This document shows, piece by piece, positions 1 through 9,078 of a stretch of 64,000 bases of DNA. Origin of the DNA: Leptolyngbya iicbica LK (GTDB taxonomy: Bacteria; Cyanobacteriota; Cyanobacteriia; Phormidesmidales; Phormidesmidaceae); the NCBI RefSeq assembly GCF_004212215.1, contig NZ_QVFV01000002.1:784911-848910 (forward strand), read 5' to 3'. Made by a program: the position numbers and the translations under genes. Below the pieces are notes generated by a model that saw only the letters and a program-made list of their open reading frames with translations, was not told the DNA's origin and did not search any database. Positions within the stretch are counted from its first letter, which is position 1, and each line of letters opens with the position of its first letter.

Positions 1-222
1 TTTTTGCGAAAGTCTGCCGATGCCTTGCCCGAAATTGTGGAAGATTTAGCGACTTCTCTGCAACTACAAACTGGCCGCCTTTCCGAAGCGTCGCAGCGCC
101 GCTGGGAAGATACACTCGGACGCTTGCGGGAAGCGATCGCCGCCGGGCAAGAAGCCTCACAACGCCAATATGATGACTTGGTGGCCCAGGAAGAAGCACC
201 CACCAGCGATTACGACAACTAG
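1..222 (+). CDS. C-terminal part of a YtxH-like protein (partial)
   Basis: The reading frame is open from the first base, so this is the 3' end of a gene that begins outside the window. The visible 72 or so residues are charged and helical, rich in Ala, Glu, Gln and Arg, with a repeated 'EAS-Q-R' pattern that suggests an amphipathic or coiled-coil helix. In cyanobacteria this kind of tail belongs to YtxH-like proteins, small membrane-anchored proteins with one N-terminal transmembrane helix, often next to a DUF948 protein as here (the next gene starts 26 bp later). The family assignment rests on the tail and the neighbour only, because the N-terminal membrane segment is not visible. The molecular role is unknown. 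Confidence 0.55.
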   Translation, partial: FLRKSADALPEIVEDLATSLQLQTGRLSEASQRRWEDTLGRLREAIAAGQEASQRQYDDLVAQEEAPTSDYDN

Positions 223-247
223 CTGTGATGGCCGTTGATGGTGCGTT

Positions 248-859
248 GTGAATAATCCGGTTCTGTGGTTGTGCCTCTCATTTTTGCTGCTGTCGGTCAG
301 TTTGACGGCAGTCTTTGTGGTATTGGTACCCGCCGTTGTGGAGCTCAGCCGTGCCGCCCGCAGCTTTGAACGACTCTGCAATACCCTCGATCGCGATCTG
401 CCGCCCACCCTGGAATCTTTGCGCCAAACCACCGATGAAATCGCTCGCCTCACTGACGATGTCAACAGTGGGGTAAAAAACGCGGGTCGCGTGGTGCAAC
501 AAGTTGATCAGAGCGTCACGACGGCGCGAATTCAGGCCAAACGCGCCCAGATCAATACCCGCAGCCTCATGGCCGGGTTGGGAGCCGCGTGGACCACATT
601 TAATCAATCAACTGAATCGCGGAGCGATCACCCCCACCCGCCTCGAACTCCGAGGCCCCAATCGGCCTCAACTCACTCTTCAAAGGACACCACCCGAGCT
701 TCGACAACTGCTGGAGATCGCATTCCCCCTGTCGATGACACAGTAGTCTCTGAATCCTCCCTCAGAGCTGAACGGGCCACTTCCGCAGTGGATGAAAAGA
801 CTCAGCATGAGCGCGATCGCCCCAACTCTGTAGCATCTGGTGACGATCCGACGGCCTAG
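248..859 (+). CDS. DUF948-type membrane-anchored helical protein
   Basis: This 203-residue protein starts at GTG. A hydrophobic segment at about residues 5-27 is followed by a long heptad-like helix (about 30-110) with the AARSFERL, LPPTLESLR and VNSGVKNAGRVVQQVDQSV stretches typical of DUF948 (YtxG-type) proteins. The last 80 residues are low-complexity, rich in Ser, Thr, Pro and Asp, and probably disordered. It follows the YtxH-like gene by 26 bp on the same strand, so the two are probably cotranscribed. The family forms single-span membrane proteins with a coiled coil of unknown function; Bacillus relatives are linked to general stress. The family call is good, the role is not known. Confidence 0.65.
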   Translation: MNNPVLWLCLSFLLLSVSLTAVFVVLVPAVVELSRAARSFERLCNTLDRDLPPTLESLRQTTDEIARLTDDVNSGVKNAGRVVQQVDQSVTTARIQAKRAQINTRSLMAGLGAAWTTFNQSTESRSDHPHPPRTPRPQSASTHSSKDTTRASTTAGDRIPPVDDTVVSESSLRAERATSAVDEKTQHERDRPNSVASGDDPTA

Positions 860-1042
860 GATGCTCCCTCTTCTGCCAACTGAGCTTGACCGCCGCCAAG
901 GGCCGCAACTGTAGGATTTTGGCAGCGAATCAGAGATTCACAGATCAGCAATTGAGCCGCCGGCATCGACGAGATCTGGCGGCTTACCGTTTATGCCAGG
1001 TTTTCTGAGAATCAGGTGATTCATCCCTTAGAATAAGGTAAA

Positions 1043-1058
1043 CATCTGTAAACAGATG
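1043..1058. promoter_or_regulatory. Palindrome upstream of the TPM-domain gene
   Basis: A perfect 6+6 bp inverted repeat, CATCTG-taaa-CAGATG, lies 45 bp before the ATG of the TPM-domain gene. The size and position would suit an operator or a small RNA hairpin. No regulator is assigned and it could be chance. Confidence 0.3.
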
Positions 1059-1102
1059 AGGACTCGTGCTAAAAGAGTTCTCATGAAATTAAGGATTCGC
1101 GC

Positions 1103-1936
1103 ATGAGAGTTATGGTCACGTCCACGGCTGCTTGGGTCAAGCAACATTCGCTCCGGTGGGTCTTGGCAATTTGGGTCGGGTTGATGGGCTGGAGTCTCGC
1201 GACACCAACAGCTTTGGCTTATGACAACCCTGACCTATTGCCCGAAGAGCCCACCTTCATTATTGACTTGGCCAACTCTCTCAGCTCGTTTGAAGAAGAA
1301 CGCCTGAACGATCGCATACAGACCTTTGAAGATGAAAGCGGCTGGAAGCTGCGGGTGCTCACTCAGTACGATCGCACCCCTGGGCGTGCCGTCAAAGAAT
1401 ATTGGGGTTTAGACGATCACAGCGTTTTGCTCATCGCGGATCCTCGGGGCGGCAATTTGTTGAACTTCAGCGTGGGTGATGCGCTGTTTGACCTGCTACC
1501 GCGCACCTTTTGGATTGAACTGCAGACCCGCTACGGCAACCAGTTCTTTGTGCGTGACAACGGCGAAAACGGGGCCATTCTTGAAGCGCTCGGTTCCATC
1601 GAAACCTGCTTAAGACAAAACGGTTGTGCCGTCGTTCCCGGTTTGCCCCAAGAGCAATGGATTCTGACGCTAGTGACTTCGATTGTGGGGGGCGTGATTG
1701 GCGGATTTGCTGCCCATCCTCGCAAACCCGGCCAAGTCATCGCCTGGCAGTGGGTGCTGATTTTTTCGCCGCTGTGGGGCATCTTGTTCTTTGCGTTTGG
1801 GGTGGGCCCGGTCGTCACGCGCACCAGCGACTGGATTCCGCTTACGCGCAACGTGGCCGGCTTTGCCATTGGCTTTTTGGTGGCATACTTGACCTCCACC
1901 TTACGAGACGATTCTTCCTCGCCTTCCGAAACCTAG
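1103..1936 (+). CDS. TPM-domain membrane protein (TLP18.3/Psb32-like)
   Basis: This 277-residue protein has an N-terminal signal sequence ending near ATPTALA (residues 33-39), then a TPM domain at about 45-165 (LPEEPTFIIDLANSLSS, LTQYDRTPGRAVKEYW, LLIADPRGGNLLNFSVGD) and three C-terminal hydrophobic spans at about 188-205, 214-236 and 246-264. TPM domains of plants and cyanobacteria (TLP18.3, Psb32) act on the lumenal or periplasmic face and are linked to photosystem II repair. The extra C-terminal spans suggest a membrane-anchored, lumen-facing domain. Two cysteines (C168 and C174 region) lie at the end of the domain. The ATG at 1103 lies 45 bp after a CATCTG-taaa-CAGATG palindrome. The family is confident; a PSII role is inferred. 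Confidence 0.75.
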   Translation: MRVMVTSTAAWVKQHSLRWVLAIWVGLMGWSLATPTALAYDNPDLLPEEPTFIIDLANSLSSFEEERLNDRIQTFEDESGWKLRVLTQYDRTPGRAVKEYWGLDDHSVLLIADPRGGNLLNFSVGDALFDLLPRTFWIELQTRYGNQFFVRDNGENGAILEALGSIETCLRQNGCAVVPGLPQEQWILTLVTSIVGGVIGGFAAHPRKPGQVIAWQWVLIFSPLWGILFFAFGVGPVVTRTSDWIPLTRNVAGFAIGFLVAYLTSTLRDDSSSPSET

Positions 1937-2009
1937 ACTGTTAAGGCTTACAACAGGGCGGCAGCGTAGCAAAGTCAGCGCAGTAGATTGTGGAAAAAGG
2001 CTGCGTTCT

Positions 2010-3053
2010 ATGGCTCGTCCCAAAATCAAAGCAAGTCTGCCGCCAGGGTTGATTGTGCAACTCGGCAAAACCGTCTGGCAGACGATGTGGCAAGTGATGA
2101 TGTCGCGGCTGGCTCCCAGTGATGATCAGGGCGCATACACGCGGCCGTCCAGTGAGTTTCGCCACGTTGTCAGTGCAGACGGGGACTATCCACCCGAGTC
2201 GGGTCGCTATCGACTGATTGTGGGTATGGGCTGTCCCTGGGCGCATCGTACCCTGGTGACTCGCGCCTTGAAAGGGTTGGAAAATGTTATTCCCCTCTGG
2301 CGGGTGTCGCCATCTCCCAACGAGGGATTCTGGCTATTTGACAACCCGGGATCGGAGTGGCGATCGCTGCCAGAACTGTACCAAACTGCACAGGCAGGCT
2401 ATTCGGGACGCAGCACCGTTCCCGTCCTGTGGGACACGCAAACCCGCACAGTAGTGAACAACGAAAGCGCAGAAATTATCAAGCTGCTCAACACGGCGTT
2501 TAATGAGTTCGCGACAAATCCGGACTTAGATCTCTATCCAGTCGATTTGCGAGAGGCCATCGATCGCTGGAACGATCGCATTTACCACGCGGTGAATAAT
2601 GGCGTTTATCGCTGCGGCTTTGCCCGATCTCAGACAGCCTACGAGTCGGCCTGCCAGGAATTGTTTGACACCTTGGATGTGATCGACCAGCAGTTAGCCA
2701 CGCAACGTTATCTCTGTGGCGATCGCCTGACCCTGGCCGATGTACGGTTATTCCCGACGCTGTTTCGGTTTGATGCGGTATATCACGGGCTGTTTAAGTG
2801 CGATCGGCAGCGACTGCGCGACTATGCCCACCTCTGGCCCTATGCCCGTGACCTTTATCAACAGCCCGGAGTCGCCGCCACCTGCGATCTCGATACCGTC
2901 CGCCGTGACTATTACGGCAACCTGTTTCCCCTCAATCCGGGGGGCATCATTCCGGTGGGGCCAAATCCTAAAGCGTGGAAAGCTCATCATCAGCGACACC
3001 TCATTTGGAACTCTAATTCCCAGGTTGATTCTTTCAGAAAACAAAATTCTTGA
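2010..3053 (+). CDS. Glutathionyl-hydroquinone reductase (xi-class GST)
   Basis: A 347-residue cytosolic thioredoxin-fold enzyme. The GMGCPWAHRT motif places the catalytic cysteine at residue 75, as in xi-class glutathione transferases (YqjG/ECM4), which use glutathione to reduce S-glutathionyl-hydroquinones and similar conjugates. The all-helical GST C-terminal domain is visible at about 190-300, including LCGDRLTLADVRLFPTLFRF. The length is normal for the family. The gene stands alone, 73 bp after the TPM gene and before an AT-rich intergenic stretch. In a phototroph it probably recycles quinone-glutathione adducts. A general GST annotation is the only real alternative, and the CPWAHR motif argues for the xi class. 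Confidence 0.85.
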   Translation: MARPKIKASLPPGLIVQLGKTVWQTMWQVMMSRLAPSDDQGAYTRPSSEFRHVVSADGDYPPESGRYRLIVGMGCPWAHRTLVTRALKGLENVIPLWRVSPSPNEGFWLFDNPGSEWRSLPELYQTAQAGYSGRSTVPVLWDTQTRTVVNNESAEIIKLLNTAFNEFATNPDLDLYPVDLREAIDRWNDRIYHAVNNGVYRCGFARSQTAYESACQELFDTLDVIDQQLATQRYLCGDRLTLADVRLFPTLFRFDAVYHGLFKCDRQRLRDYAHLWPYARDLYQQPGVAATCDLDTVRRDYYGNLFPLNPGGIIPVGPNPKAWKAHHQRHLIWNSNSQVDSFRKQNS

Positions 3054-3281
3054 GAACTAGCCACACCTTCGAGATTGATTATTGGCCGGTAATCATAACG
3101 TTCAATTCCAGTAAAAAAGCTCGTGCGAATCAGAGGATCTCTACTCAAAAGGGACACAATCTATTTCCTTATCAATAAAAATAAAAAGTTTAATTTTGTT
3201 AACTTTTCGGTTTCAGCAGTCAGGATATTTGCTCTTTGATTAAAATTGCTGAAAATTCAGCTGTTAGTGTGGTGCTGTAGA

Positions 3282-3884
3282 ATGATTCCACCTGGACATC
3301 ATTTAAAGACGCGATTAGAAAAAGATGCCCCTTCAAAACCTAAGCCAGATTTAACTTTTATTACTGTCAGAACAACAATTATTAGTATCTCCATAGCGTT
3401 AACAATTTCCATTCCCATAACGATCAAGTTATTTGAAAGCCTTCTTGAAAACCTGGTCATTAATCTCGGGGAACAGTCATCTGATGAAATTCCAGACCCA
3501 TTGCCTGAGGCAACTCCAGATACGCCACCTAAAGTAACTTTGGATTCATCGCCTAAAGTAACTTTAGACCCACTGCCTGAGGTGCCTCCAGAATCCTCTG
3601 AACGCTTCAGTCAGAATCGAGTTTGTATTCCAAACTCCTGCAATGGAAAATATGCAGGAAGCGCCAACTTTCGTGAAGCGCCTAGTTTATCGACTTTAGT
3701 TATAAAAGGAGTGATTCCAGTGGGCGAGTGCGTATTTTTGACCGGGAATACTGCTCATGGTGATAACGTAATTTGGCATGAAGCTATTAACGAAACTTTC
3801 TTGAGGCGCTCCCTGGAAACTGCAGCCAAAAATCAGTTAAGTGCAAACCAGCTAGGGTGGATTGCCGATTGTTTTATCGAGTAA
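3282..3884 (+). CDS. Orphan membrane-anchored protein with Pro-rich linker and SH3-like C-terminus
   Basis: I do not recognise a named family. The ATG at 3282 is preferred over an in-frame TTG at 3246; neither has a strong ribosome site. The order is a short charged N-terminus, one hydrophobic helix at about residues 28-50, a Pro/Asp/Glu/Thr-rich linker with near-repeats of the type PKVTLD and PLPEV (about 65-105), then a globular C-terminus with paired cysteines (RVCIPNSCNGKYAGSANFREAPS). That C-terminal pattern resembles a bacterial SH3 (SH3b) domain displayed outside the membrane. The gene and its flanks (about 3060-4010) are clearly more AT-rich than the neighbours and lack HIP1 sites, so it may have been acquired by transfer. 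Confidence 0.55.
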   Translation: MIPPGHHLKTRLEKDAPSKPKPDLTFITVRTTIISISIALTISIPITIKLFESLLENLVINLGEQSSDEIPDPLPEATPDTPPKVTLDSSPKVTLDPLPEVPPESSERFSQNRVCIPNSCNGKYAGSANFREAPSLSTLVIKGVIPVGECVFLTGNTAHGDNVIWHEAINETFLRRSLETAAKNQLSANQLGWIADCFIE

Positions 3885-4010
3885 CACAGAGATAGCATTG
3901 GCTTACAGTTTTACTGCTGAGTCTATAAAGGTTCCATTTGTGTCATGAGTTCTTTTTTGCTCCTATCTAGTGGCAAATGTGGTTCTCGATTAGTCGAATA
4001 AAGATGTCCT

Positions 4011-4802
4011 CTATCCGTACTGTTCTGGCAGCAGACGCACCATAGTTTTGCCGTCCAGCTCTTGCACTTCAAACAGGGCGGGATATTTTTTGTAAAAGCT
4101 GGCCCAACGATTCACGTTGTAGGCGGCTTTCACGATTTTGCGCTGGCTCAGATAGGCCCCAATCGATTTCACATCGGCCCAGCCTGAAGCTTGCTGATTT
4201 TGCTTGATGGCATCGGAAAACACCTTGAGTGGCAACTCATCGATCGCCGGAGCTGACTCTACCACCGTCAAAGAAACTGGCGCACTCGTGCCCCCATTCG
4301 TCCCCATCGCGGGGGCAATGCGTTTGCCACCATTGCTAGTCAAGGGGCTGAGCACTGCCGCTTTGGGCGCATCATCTAGGGGAATAAATTCCGTGCAGGC
4401 TTCTTGAAAGGCGATGGAGGCAGTTTTGACGCGGCCAAAGCCAAACACTTTAGCCCCTGAGGCTATGAGTCGCACCACCAGCGGCGTGTAGTCACTATCC
4501 CCAGCCACGATGCCATAAATCTCTGGCCGCATGGTTTGCAGCAAATCCATCGCATCGATCGCGAGGGCAATATCCGTCGCGTTTTTGCCCGTCACATAGT
4601 CAAACTGCTGAATGGGGACGATCGCATGTTTATGCAAAATTTTGGCCCAGCCTTGCAGGTGATCCTTTTTCCAATTGCCGTAGGCGCGGCGCACTCGAAT
4701 CGTCCCCAACCGACCGATGCGTTCAAACACCAGTTCAATCTTGGAAGCCGGAGCATTGTCCGCGTCGATCAATAGCGCAATTCGCGGGGTCGAAGAGTCC
4801 AT
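4011..4802 (-). CDS. NYN-domain (LabA/DUF88) RNase-like protein with C-terminal OST-HTH/LOTUS domain
   Basis: The ATG at 4802 is chosen over a TTG at 4832 because it begins just before the first NYN strand (RIALLIDADNAP). The 263-residue protein has an N-terminal NYN domain (about 5-135) with the acidic residues expected of this PIN-like nuclease fold: DADN near the start, the KNATDIALAIDAMDL stretch, and GDSDYTPLV. A variable linker follows, then a LOTUS/OST-HTH winged helix (about 190-260: WADVKSIGAYLSQRKIV, ALFEVQ). In eukaryotes and bacteria this pairing is linked to RNA cleavage or RNA binding. It is divergent from the dikinase fusion gene with 180 bp between the starts, which could hold both promoters. 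Substrates are unknown. Confidence 0.8.
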   Translation of the reverse strand: MDSSTPRIALLIDADNAPASKIELVFERIGRLGTIRVRRAYGNWKKDHLQGWAKILHKHAIVPIQQFDYVTGKNATDIALAIDAMDLLQTMRPEIYGIVAGDSDYTPLVVRLIASGAKVFGFGRVKTASIAFQEACTEFIPLDDAPKAAVLSPLTSNGGKRIAPAMGTNGGTSAPVSLTVVESAPAIDELPLKVFSDAIKQNQQASGWADVKSIGAYLSQRKIVKAAYNVNRWASFYKKYPALFEVQELDGKTMVRLLPEQYG

Positions 4803-4982
4803 CGCAGTCGCATCGCCAATCAGCACTCTCAATGTACCCGGGCATTCAGATTGTGAGTCATTAAAAAATGTTGTTATCGCCGTTATTGCCAGCGCGATCG
4901 CCCTTTTTGACCGATGGGCAGAGGCACCACCTGAAGATCGCGTTACTGTATCGGTGATGATCGACGCTCAAGCATTGGGAAA

Positions 4983-7970
4983 ATGACATTGCCGACACCT
5001 GTAGCCGCTGGGGGACTATGTGCGATCGCCTTTGCGATTGGCGGGTTGCCGATCATCGCTTGGCTGGTGCAGGGCCTAACGAAGCAAAACTTGGCGACCC
5101 TCGGCACGGGCAACATCAGCGTCTCGGCGGCGTTTTACCACGGGGGCACGCGGATCGGCCTGTTGGCCGTGTTGTCGGAAGCGCTGAAAGGCATTGCTGT
5201 GGTGCTGCTGGCGCGATCGCTGTTCCCTGGGGTCGAGGCGTGGGAAATCATGGCGCTGATTGCGTTAGTGTTAGGTCGCTTTATCGTGGGGCGCGGGGCA
5301 GGCACCACTAATGTGGTGTGGGGCTATGTGGCCCATGACTGGGTAATTGCGGCCACCGTCTTCGTCTTGTCGGGCATTCTATTTTCCGTCGTGCGCCAGC
5401 GCCAGTTCGCGCGGCTAGGGGTGTTGGCCATGCTCCCCATTTTGGAGGCGGTGCGGCGACCCGAGCAGCCGGGAGCGATCGCGGCCGCGACCGTCCTGAG
5501 TCTGTTGATTGCGGGCATTTATCAGCTACTGCCCGACGACTTAGCCCTGGCTGCCCCCGCCCCTACTGACAACTCTCGTAAGATGTTCCAATACCTGAGA
5601 GGACGGGATGTGATTGGGTCACTCAACGACAAACCCCAGGTCGCGCAAATGGGCCACAAGGCCGCGACGCTGGCGCAGCTCAAACAGGCGGGCTACGCCG
5701 TGCCCAGGGGCTGGGTGTTGCCCATGGGGGCTGCCGCGCGATCGCTGATTCAGCATTTGGAAAAAGTCGAGCCGGAGCCCTGGCAGCAGCGGTGGATTGT
5801 GCGGTCGTCAGCGGTGGATGAAGACAGCTTGGAAGCCTCGGGGGCGGGGCAGTACGAGTCAATTGCGCAGATCACCGATGCGACTGGACTAGAAGCAGCG
5901 ATCGAGCAATGCCGAGCCGCCTACCATCGGGAAGGAGCTGTGCAATATCGCCGCGATCGCGGCCTCGCCGATCAAGCAGGGCTGGCGCTGTTAGTGCAGC
6001 CGCAAATTCAAGGTCAATATTCTGGTGTGGCGTTTAGTCGCGACCCAGTAGAGCCCGGTGCTGCCGTTGTGGTCGAAGCCCTGGCGGGCGGAGCCGACCA
6101 AGTCGTGTCGGGGCAGGTCACCCCAGAGCAGTATCAAGTGACGGTGTCGGAGACCGAGGTAGAGGCGATCGCTCCCGGTGACCTCGCCACCCTGCCGACT
6201 CCCCCTGCTAACGATGCCGCCATCCCGTCGGCGCTCATTCAACAAGTCGCGTTGTTGGCTCGCCACCTAGAGCGGCACTATCACGGCATTCCCCAAGATA
6301 TTGAATGGAGCTTTGACGGCGAGATGCTGTGGCTGCTGCAAGCCCGCCCCATCACGACCCTGCCCCCGATTTGGACGCGCAAAATCGCCGCCGAAGTGAT
6401 TCCCGGCGTCATTCGGCCCCTGACGTGGTCGATCAATCGCCCGCTCACCTGTGGCGTCTGGGGAGAAATTTTCACTATCGTGTTGGGGTCACGGGCCACC
6501 GGGCTCAATTTTGAAGACACGGCAACGCTGCACTATTCCCGCGCCTACTTCAACGCCACGCTGCTGGGCGACATCTTTCGCCGCATGGGCTTGCCCCCCG
6601 AGAGTTTGGAATTTCTCACCATGGGGGCCAAATTCAGCAAACCGCCGATCGCCAGCACCCTGAAAAATGTGCCCGGTCTCCTGCGGCTGATCAAGCGAGA
6701 ATGGACCTTACTGCAAGACTTCCAGCAGGACGATCGCATCAACTTTATCCCCACCCTGACCCAACTTGCAAAACAGCCCGCTTCGAGCCTCAGCGTTGAG
6801 GAATGCTTGAGCCGCATTGAGCTGATTTTGACCCAGTTGAATCGCGCGACCTATTACAACATTCTGGCTCCGTTAGGCTTTGCCCTGCGCCGCAGCCTGT
6901 TCAAAATTCCGGAAACGGCGCTGGATCAAAGTCAGCAGCCCGAAGTTGCCTCCATCCAAGCGGTGAAGGGATTGGCAAAGACCACCCGATCGCAGTCCCC
7001 AAAATTGGTGGAACAAATATCCGCGATCGCTGCTGATCAGTCCCCCGATCAAGTGTGGACGGCATTAACCCAACTACCCGACGGTGAAGCGGTGAGCCAG
7101 CAACTTGACGCGATCGCCCACCGCTACGGCTACCTGAGCGAAGTGGGTACCGACATTGCCGTGCCCACCTGGTACGAAGATCCGCAGCCGGTGCGCGACT
7201 TGTTTTTGCAATTCTTACTGTCGCCACCGACCACCAACAGAGAGCGCGACCCCGAGACTAGCGAGTCTTCTACCAACCAGACCGGGTGGCGATATCGCCA
7301 GGTGCAGCCGCGCCTTAATCTCAAAGGCAGGGTCGCGGAAGTCTATCTGCGATTGCTGGCCGAACTGCGATGGAGCCTGTTGGCCCTGGAACAAGCCGCG
7401 ATCGCTCGTACCCTAATCGACCAGCCAGGGGATACCTTCTTCCTCACCTACCGCGACCTCAAAACCGGGTTAGAAACCCAGCAATCAATGCAGGCATTAG
7501 TCGCCGAGCGGCGATCGCAATTTGCCCAACACGAAGCATTTTCCTCGGTGCCGTTTGTGGTGTACGGCGACGACCCACCGCCCGATCCGTCCAACAGCGC
7601 GACGACTCAGCCGCTACAAGAAGGCGTCTTGCAGGGAATTGGGGCCAGTGCCGGACAGGTGCAAGGCCCCGTCAAAGTGCTGACCTCCCTCAAGCTGACC
7701 GAAAAGCTCGCACCGCAGACGATTCTCGTGGTGCCCTACACTGATGCGGGGTGGGCTCCGGTGCTGGCCCAGGCAGCAGGCTTGGTCGCCGAAGTGGGGG
7801 GGCGCTTATCTCACGGGGCGATCGTCGCGCGGGAATACGGCATCCCTGCCGTGATGAATATCGAGCAGGCCACCCAGCAGTTTCACGACGGGCAACTCAT
7901 CCGTTTAGACGGTCGTACAGGAACGGTTGAAATCTTATCGCCCCCACCCCAAACCGATAACGGTGGTTGA
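4983..7970 (+). CDS. Fusion of PlsY-like membrane domain with dikinase-type phosphotransferase (PEP synthase/RPH-like)
   Basis: A 995-residue protein. Residues 1-190 hold several hydrophobic spans and resemble the glycerol-3-phosphate acyltransferase PlsY: LGTGNISVS (40-48) matches the GSGNxGATN loop and GRGAGTTN (103-110) matches the KGGKGxAT loop, both altered. From about 215 comes a PPDK/PEP-synthase ATP-grasp domain (GHKAATLAQL, IVRSSAVDEDS, QGQYSGVAFSRDP, DIEWSFDGEMLWLLQARPI). A variable helical middle part (about 470-850) follows, then the swivelling phosphohistidine domain with GGRLSHGAIVAREYGIPAV near 935-955, the His being the phosphate carrier. The C-terminal PEP/pyruvate barrel of true PEP synthase is missing, so the order ATP-grasp/variable/His domain resembles rifampin phosphotransferase. 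The true substrate is unknown. Confidence 0.8.
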   Translation: MTLPTPVAAGGLCAIAFAIGGLPIIAWLVQGLTKQNLATLGTGNISVSAAFYHGGTRIGLLAVLSEALKGIAVVLLARSLFPGVEAWEIMALIALVLGRFIVGRGAGTTNVVWGYVAHDWVIAATVFVLSGILFSVVRQRQFARLGVLAMLPILEAVRRPEQPGAIAAATVLSLLIAGIYQLLPDDLALAAPAPTDNSRKMFQYLRGRDVIGSLNDKPQVAQMGHKAATLAQLKQAGYAVPRGWVLPMGAAARSLIQHLEKVEPEPWQQRWIVRSSAVDEDSLEASGAGQYESIAQITDATGLEAAIEQCRAAYHREGAVQYRRDRGLADQAGLALLVQPQIQGQYSGVAFSRDPVEPGAAVVVEALAGGADQVVSGQVTPEQYQVTVSETEVEAIAPGDLATLPTPPANDAAIPSALIQQVALLARHLERHYHGIPQDIEWSFDGEMLWLLQARPITTLPPIWTRKIAAEVIPGVIRPLTWSINRPLTCGVWGEIFTIVLGSRATGLNFEDTATLHYSRAYFNATLLGDIFRRMGLPPESLEFLTMGAKFSKPPIASTLKNVPGLLRLIKREWTLLQDFQQDDRINFIPTLTQLAKQPASSLSVEECLSRIELILTQLNRATYYNILAPLGFALRRSLFKIPETALDQSQQPEVASIQAVKGLAKTTRSQSPKLVEQISAIAADQSPDQVWTALTQLPDGEAVSQQLDAIAHRYGYLSEVGTDIAVPTWYEDPQPVRDLFLQFLLSPPTTNRERDPETSESSTNQTGWRYRQVQPRLNLKGRVAEVYLRLLAELRWSLLALEQAAIARTLIDQPGDTFFLTYRDLKTGLETQQSMQALVAERRSQFAQHEAFSSVPFVVYGDDPPPDPSNSATTQPLQEGVLQGIGASAGQVQGPVKVLTSLKLTEKLAPQTILVVPYTDAGWAPVLAQAAGLVAEVGGRLSHGAIVAREYGIPAVMNIEQATQQFHDGQLIRLDGRTGTVEILSPPPQTDNGG

Positions 7971-8038
7971 ATTTCCCCAGTTGACGGGCTCTGATTGATG
8001 CTCGCCAAACCGCTGGCGCTGGCGGGAGCCCAATATTC

Positions 8039-8764
8039 TCATAAGCCTGACGAGTCTGAAGTTAGGGGCGCATCCGCCAAGGCATATTCCACCGCCGCTG
8101 CTGCGTGGAGCGCGGTCGTGTCAAAGAGAGGGATACTCAGGTCGGCGGCGTTAATCAGCAAAGTGATTTCGGTGCAGCCCGCAATGATGGCTTGTGCCCC
8201 CTGCTGTTGCAGTTTATCGATGAAGGCGAGATAGGCATCACGAGAGGTCCGTTCGATCATGCCCTGGCAAAGTTCGTCGTAGATGATGCGGTGAATGACG
8301 GCGCGATCGCTCGCCTCAGGCACGAGCACGGTTAACCCATGTCGCTCAATCAGGCGATGTTTGTAAAAGGTCTGCTCCATGGTGAACTGGGTACCGAGCA
8401 AACCGACAGTCTGAATGCCCTGAGCCGTGATGGCAGCGGCAGTGGCATCAGCAATGTGCAAAATCGGGATGTCAATGGCGGCCGCGATCGCGGGCACGAC
8501 CTTGTGCATAGTGTTGGTGCAAATGACGAGAAATTCCGCGCCCGCTAATTGGAGCGATCGCCCCGCCTGCGCCAGCACAGCCCCAGCCGCTTCCCAGTCG
8601 CCCTGACGTTGCAGCCCCTCAATCTCGTGAAAGTCCACGCTGTGCAGCACAATCTTGGCGGAATGCAGCCCCCCCAGTCGCGCTTTCACCCCTTCATTGA
8701 TGAGTTGATAATACGTCACCGTACTTTCCCAACTCATGCCGCCCAGTAGCCCAATCGTTTTCAA
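8039..8764 (-). CDS. Aspartate/glutamate racemase family protein
   Basis: The start is taken as TTG at 8764, because GGAGG (complement of 8772-8776) lies 7 nt upstream; a TTG 12 codons earlier has no such site. The 241-residue product opens with LKTIGLLGGMSWEST, typical of the YgeA/RacD branch. The two catalytic cysteines of the cofactor-independent racemase fold are visible in LVICTNTMHK and IIAGCTEITLL. The family interconverts L- and D-aspartate or glutamate, or related substrates, in the cytosol. Substrate preference cannot be read here. It is convergent with the dikinase fusion gene, with 68 bp between the stops. This branch includes broad-specificity racemases, so an annotation as a specific aspartate racemase would be too narrow. 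Confidence 0.85.
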   Translation of the reverse strand: MKTIGLLGGMSWESTVTYYQLINEGVKARLGGLHSAKIVLHSVDFHEIEGLQRQGDWEAAGAVLAQAGRSLQLAGAEFLVICTNTMHKVVPAIAAAIDIPILHIADATAAAITAQGIQTVGLLGTQFTMEQTFYKHRLIERHGLTVLVPEASDRAVIHRIIYDELCQGMIERTSRDAYLAFIDKLQQQGAQAIIAGCTEITLLINAADLSIPLFDTTALHAAAAVEYALADAPLTSDSSGL

Positions 8765-9078
8765 CTTGCTGCCTCCGCAAATCTTTTTACCTTTGCCCAA
8801 TCTGACATACGCATCAGGTTTCTAAACTTACTGAATCAAGCAATGCCAGCCTCTAACACGCTGAACAGGCATTAATGTTTCCTGAGTAGTGGATTGGATC
8901 CGCTGACAAGGACGCGATCGCCTTCCCCATCGGCGCAATGTGACATTCTGTAGGCAATTTGTAAAATCTCGCGACTTTCTTGGGTACACAGGAAATTAAC
9001 CAGGCTCGATCCTGCGGAAATCGCCGGATTAACCACGATTGGACTTGTAGAGTCTGTTAACTTTGAGGGAATCTCCGG

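Noticed and set aside
4717..4986. Plus-strand reading frame across the divergent gap into the start of the dikinase fusion gene
   Set aside because: It overlaps the NYN-LOTUS gene antisense, has no domain, and ends at the fusion gene's start; a chance frame.
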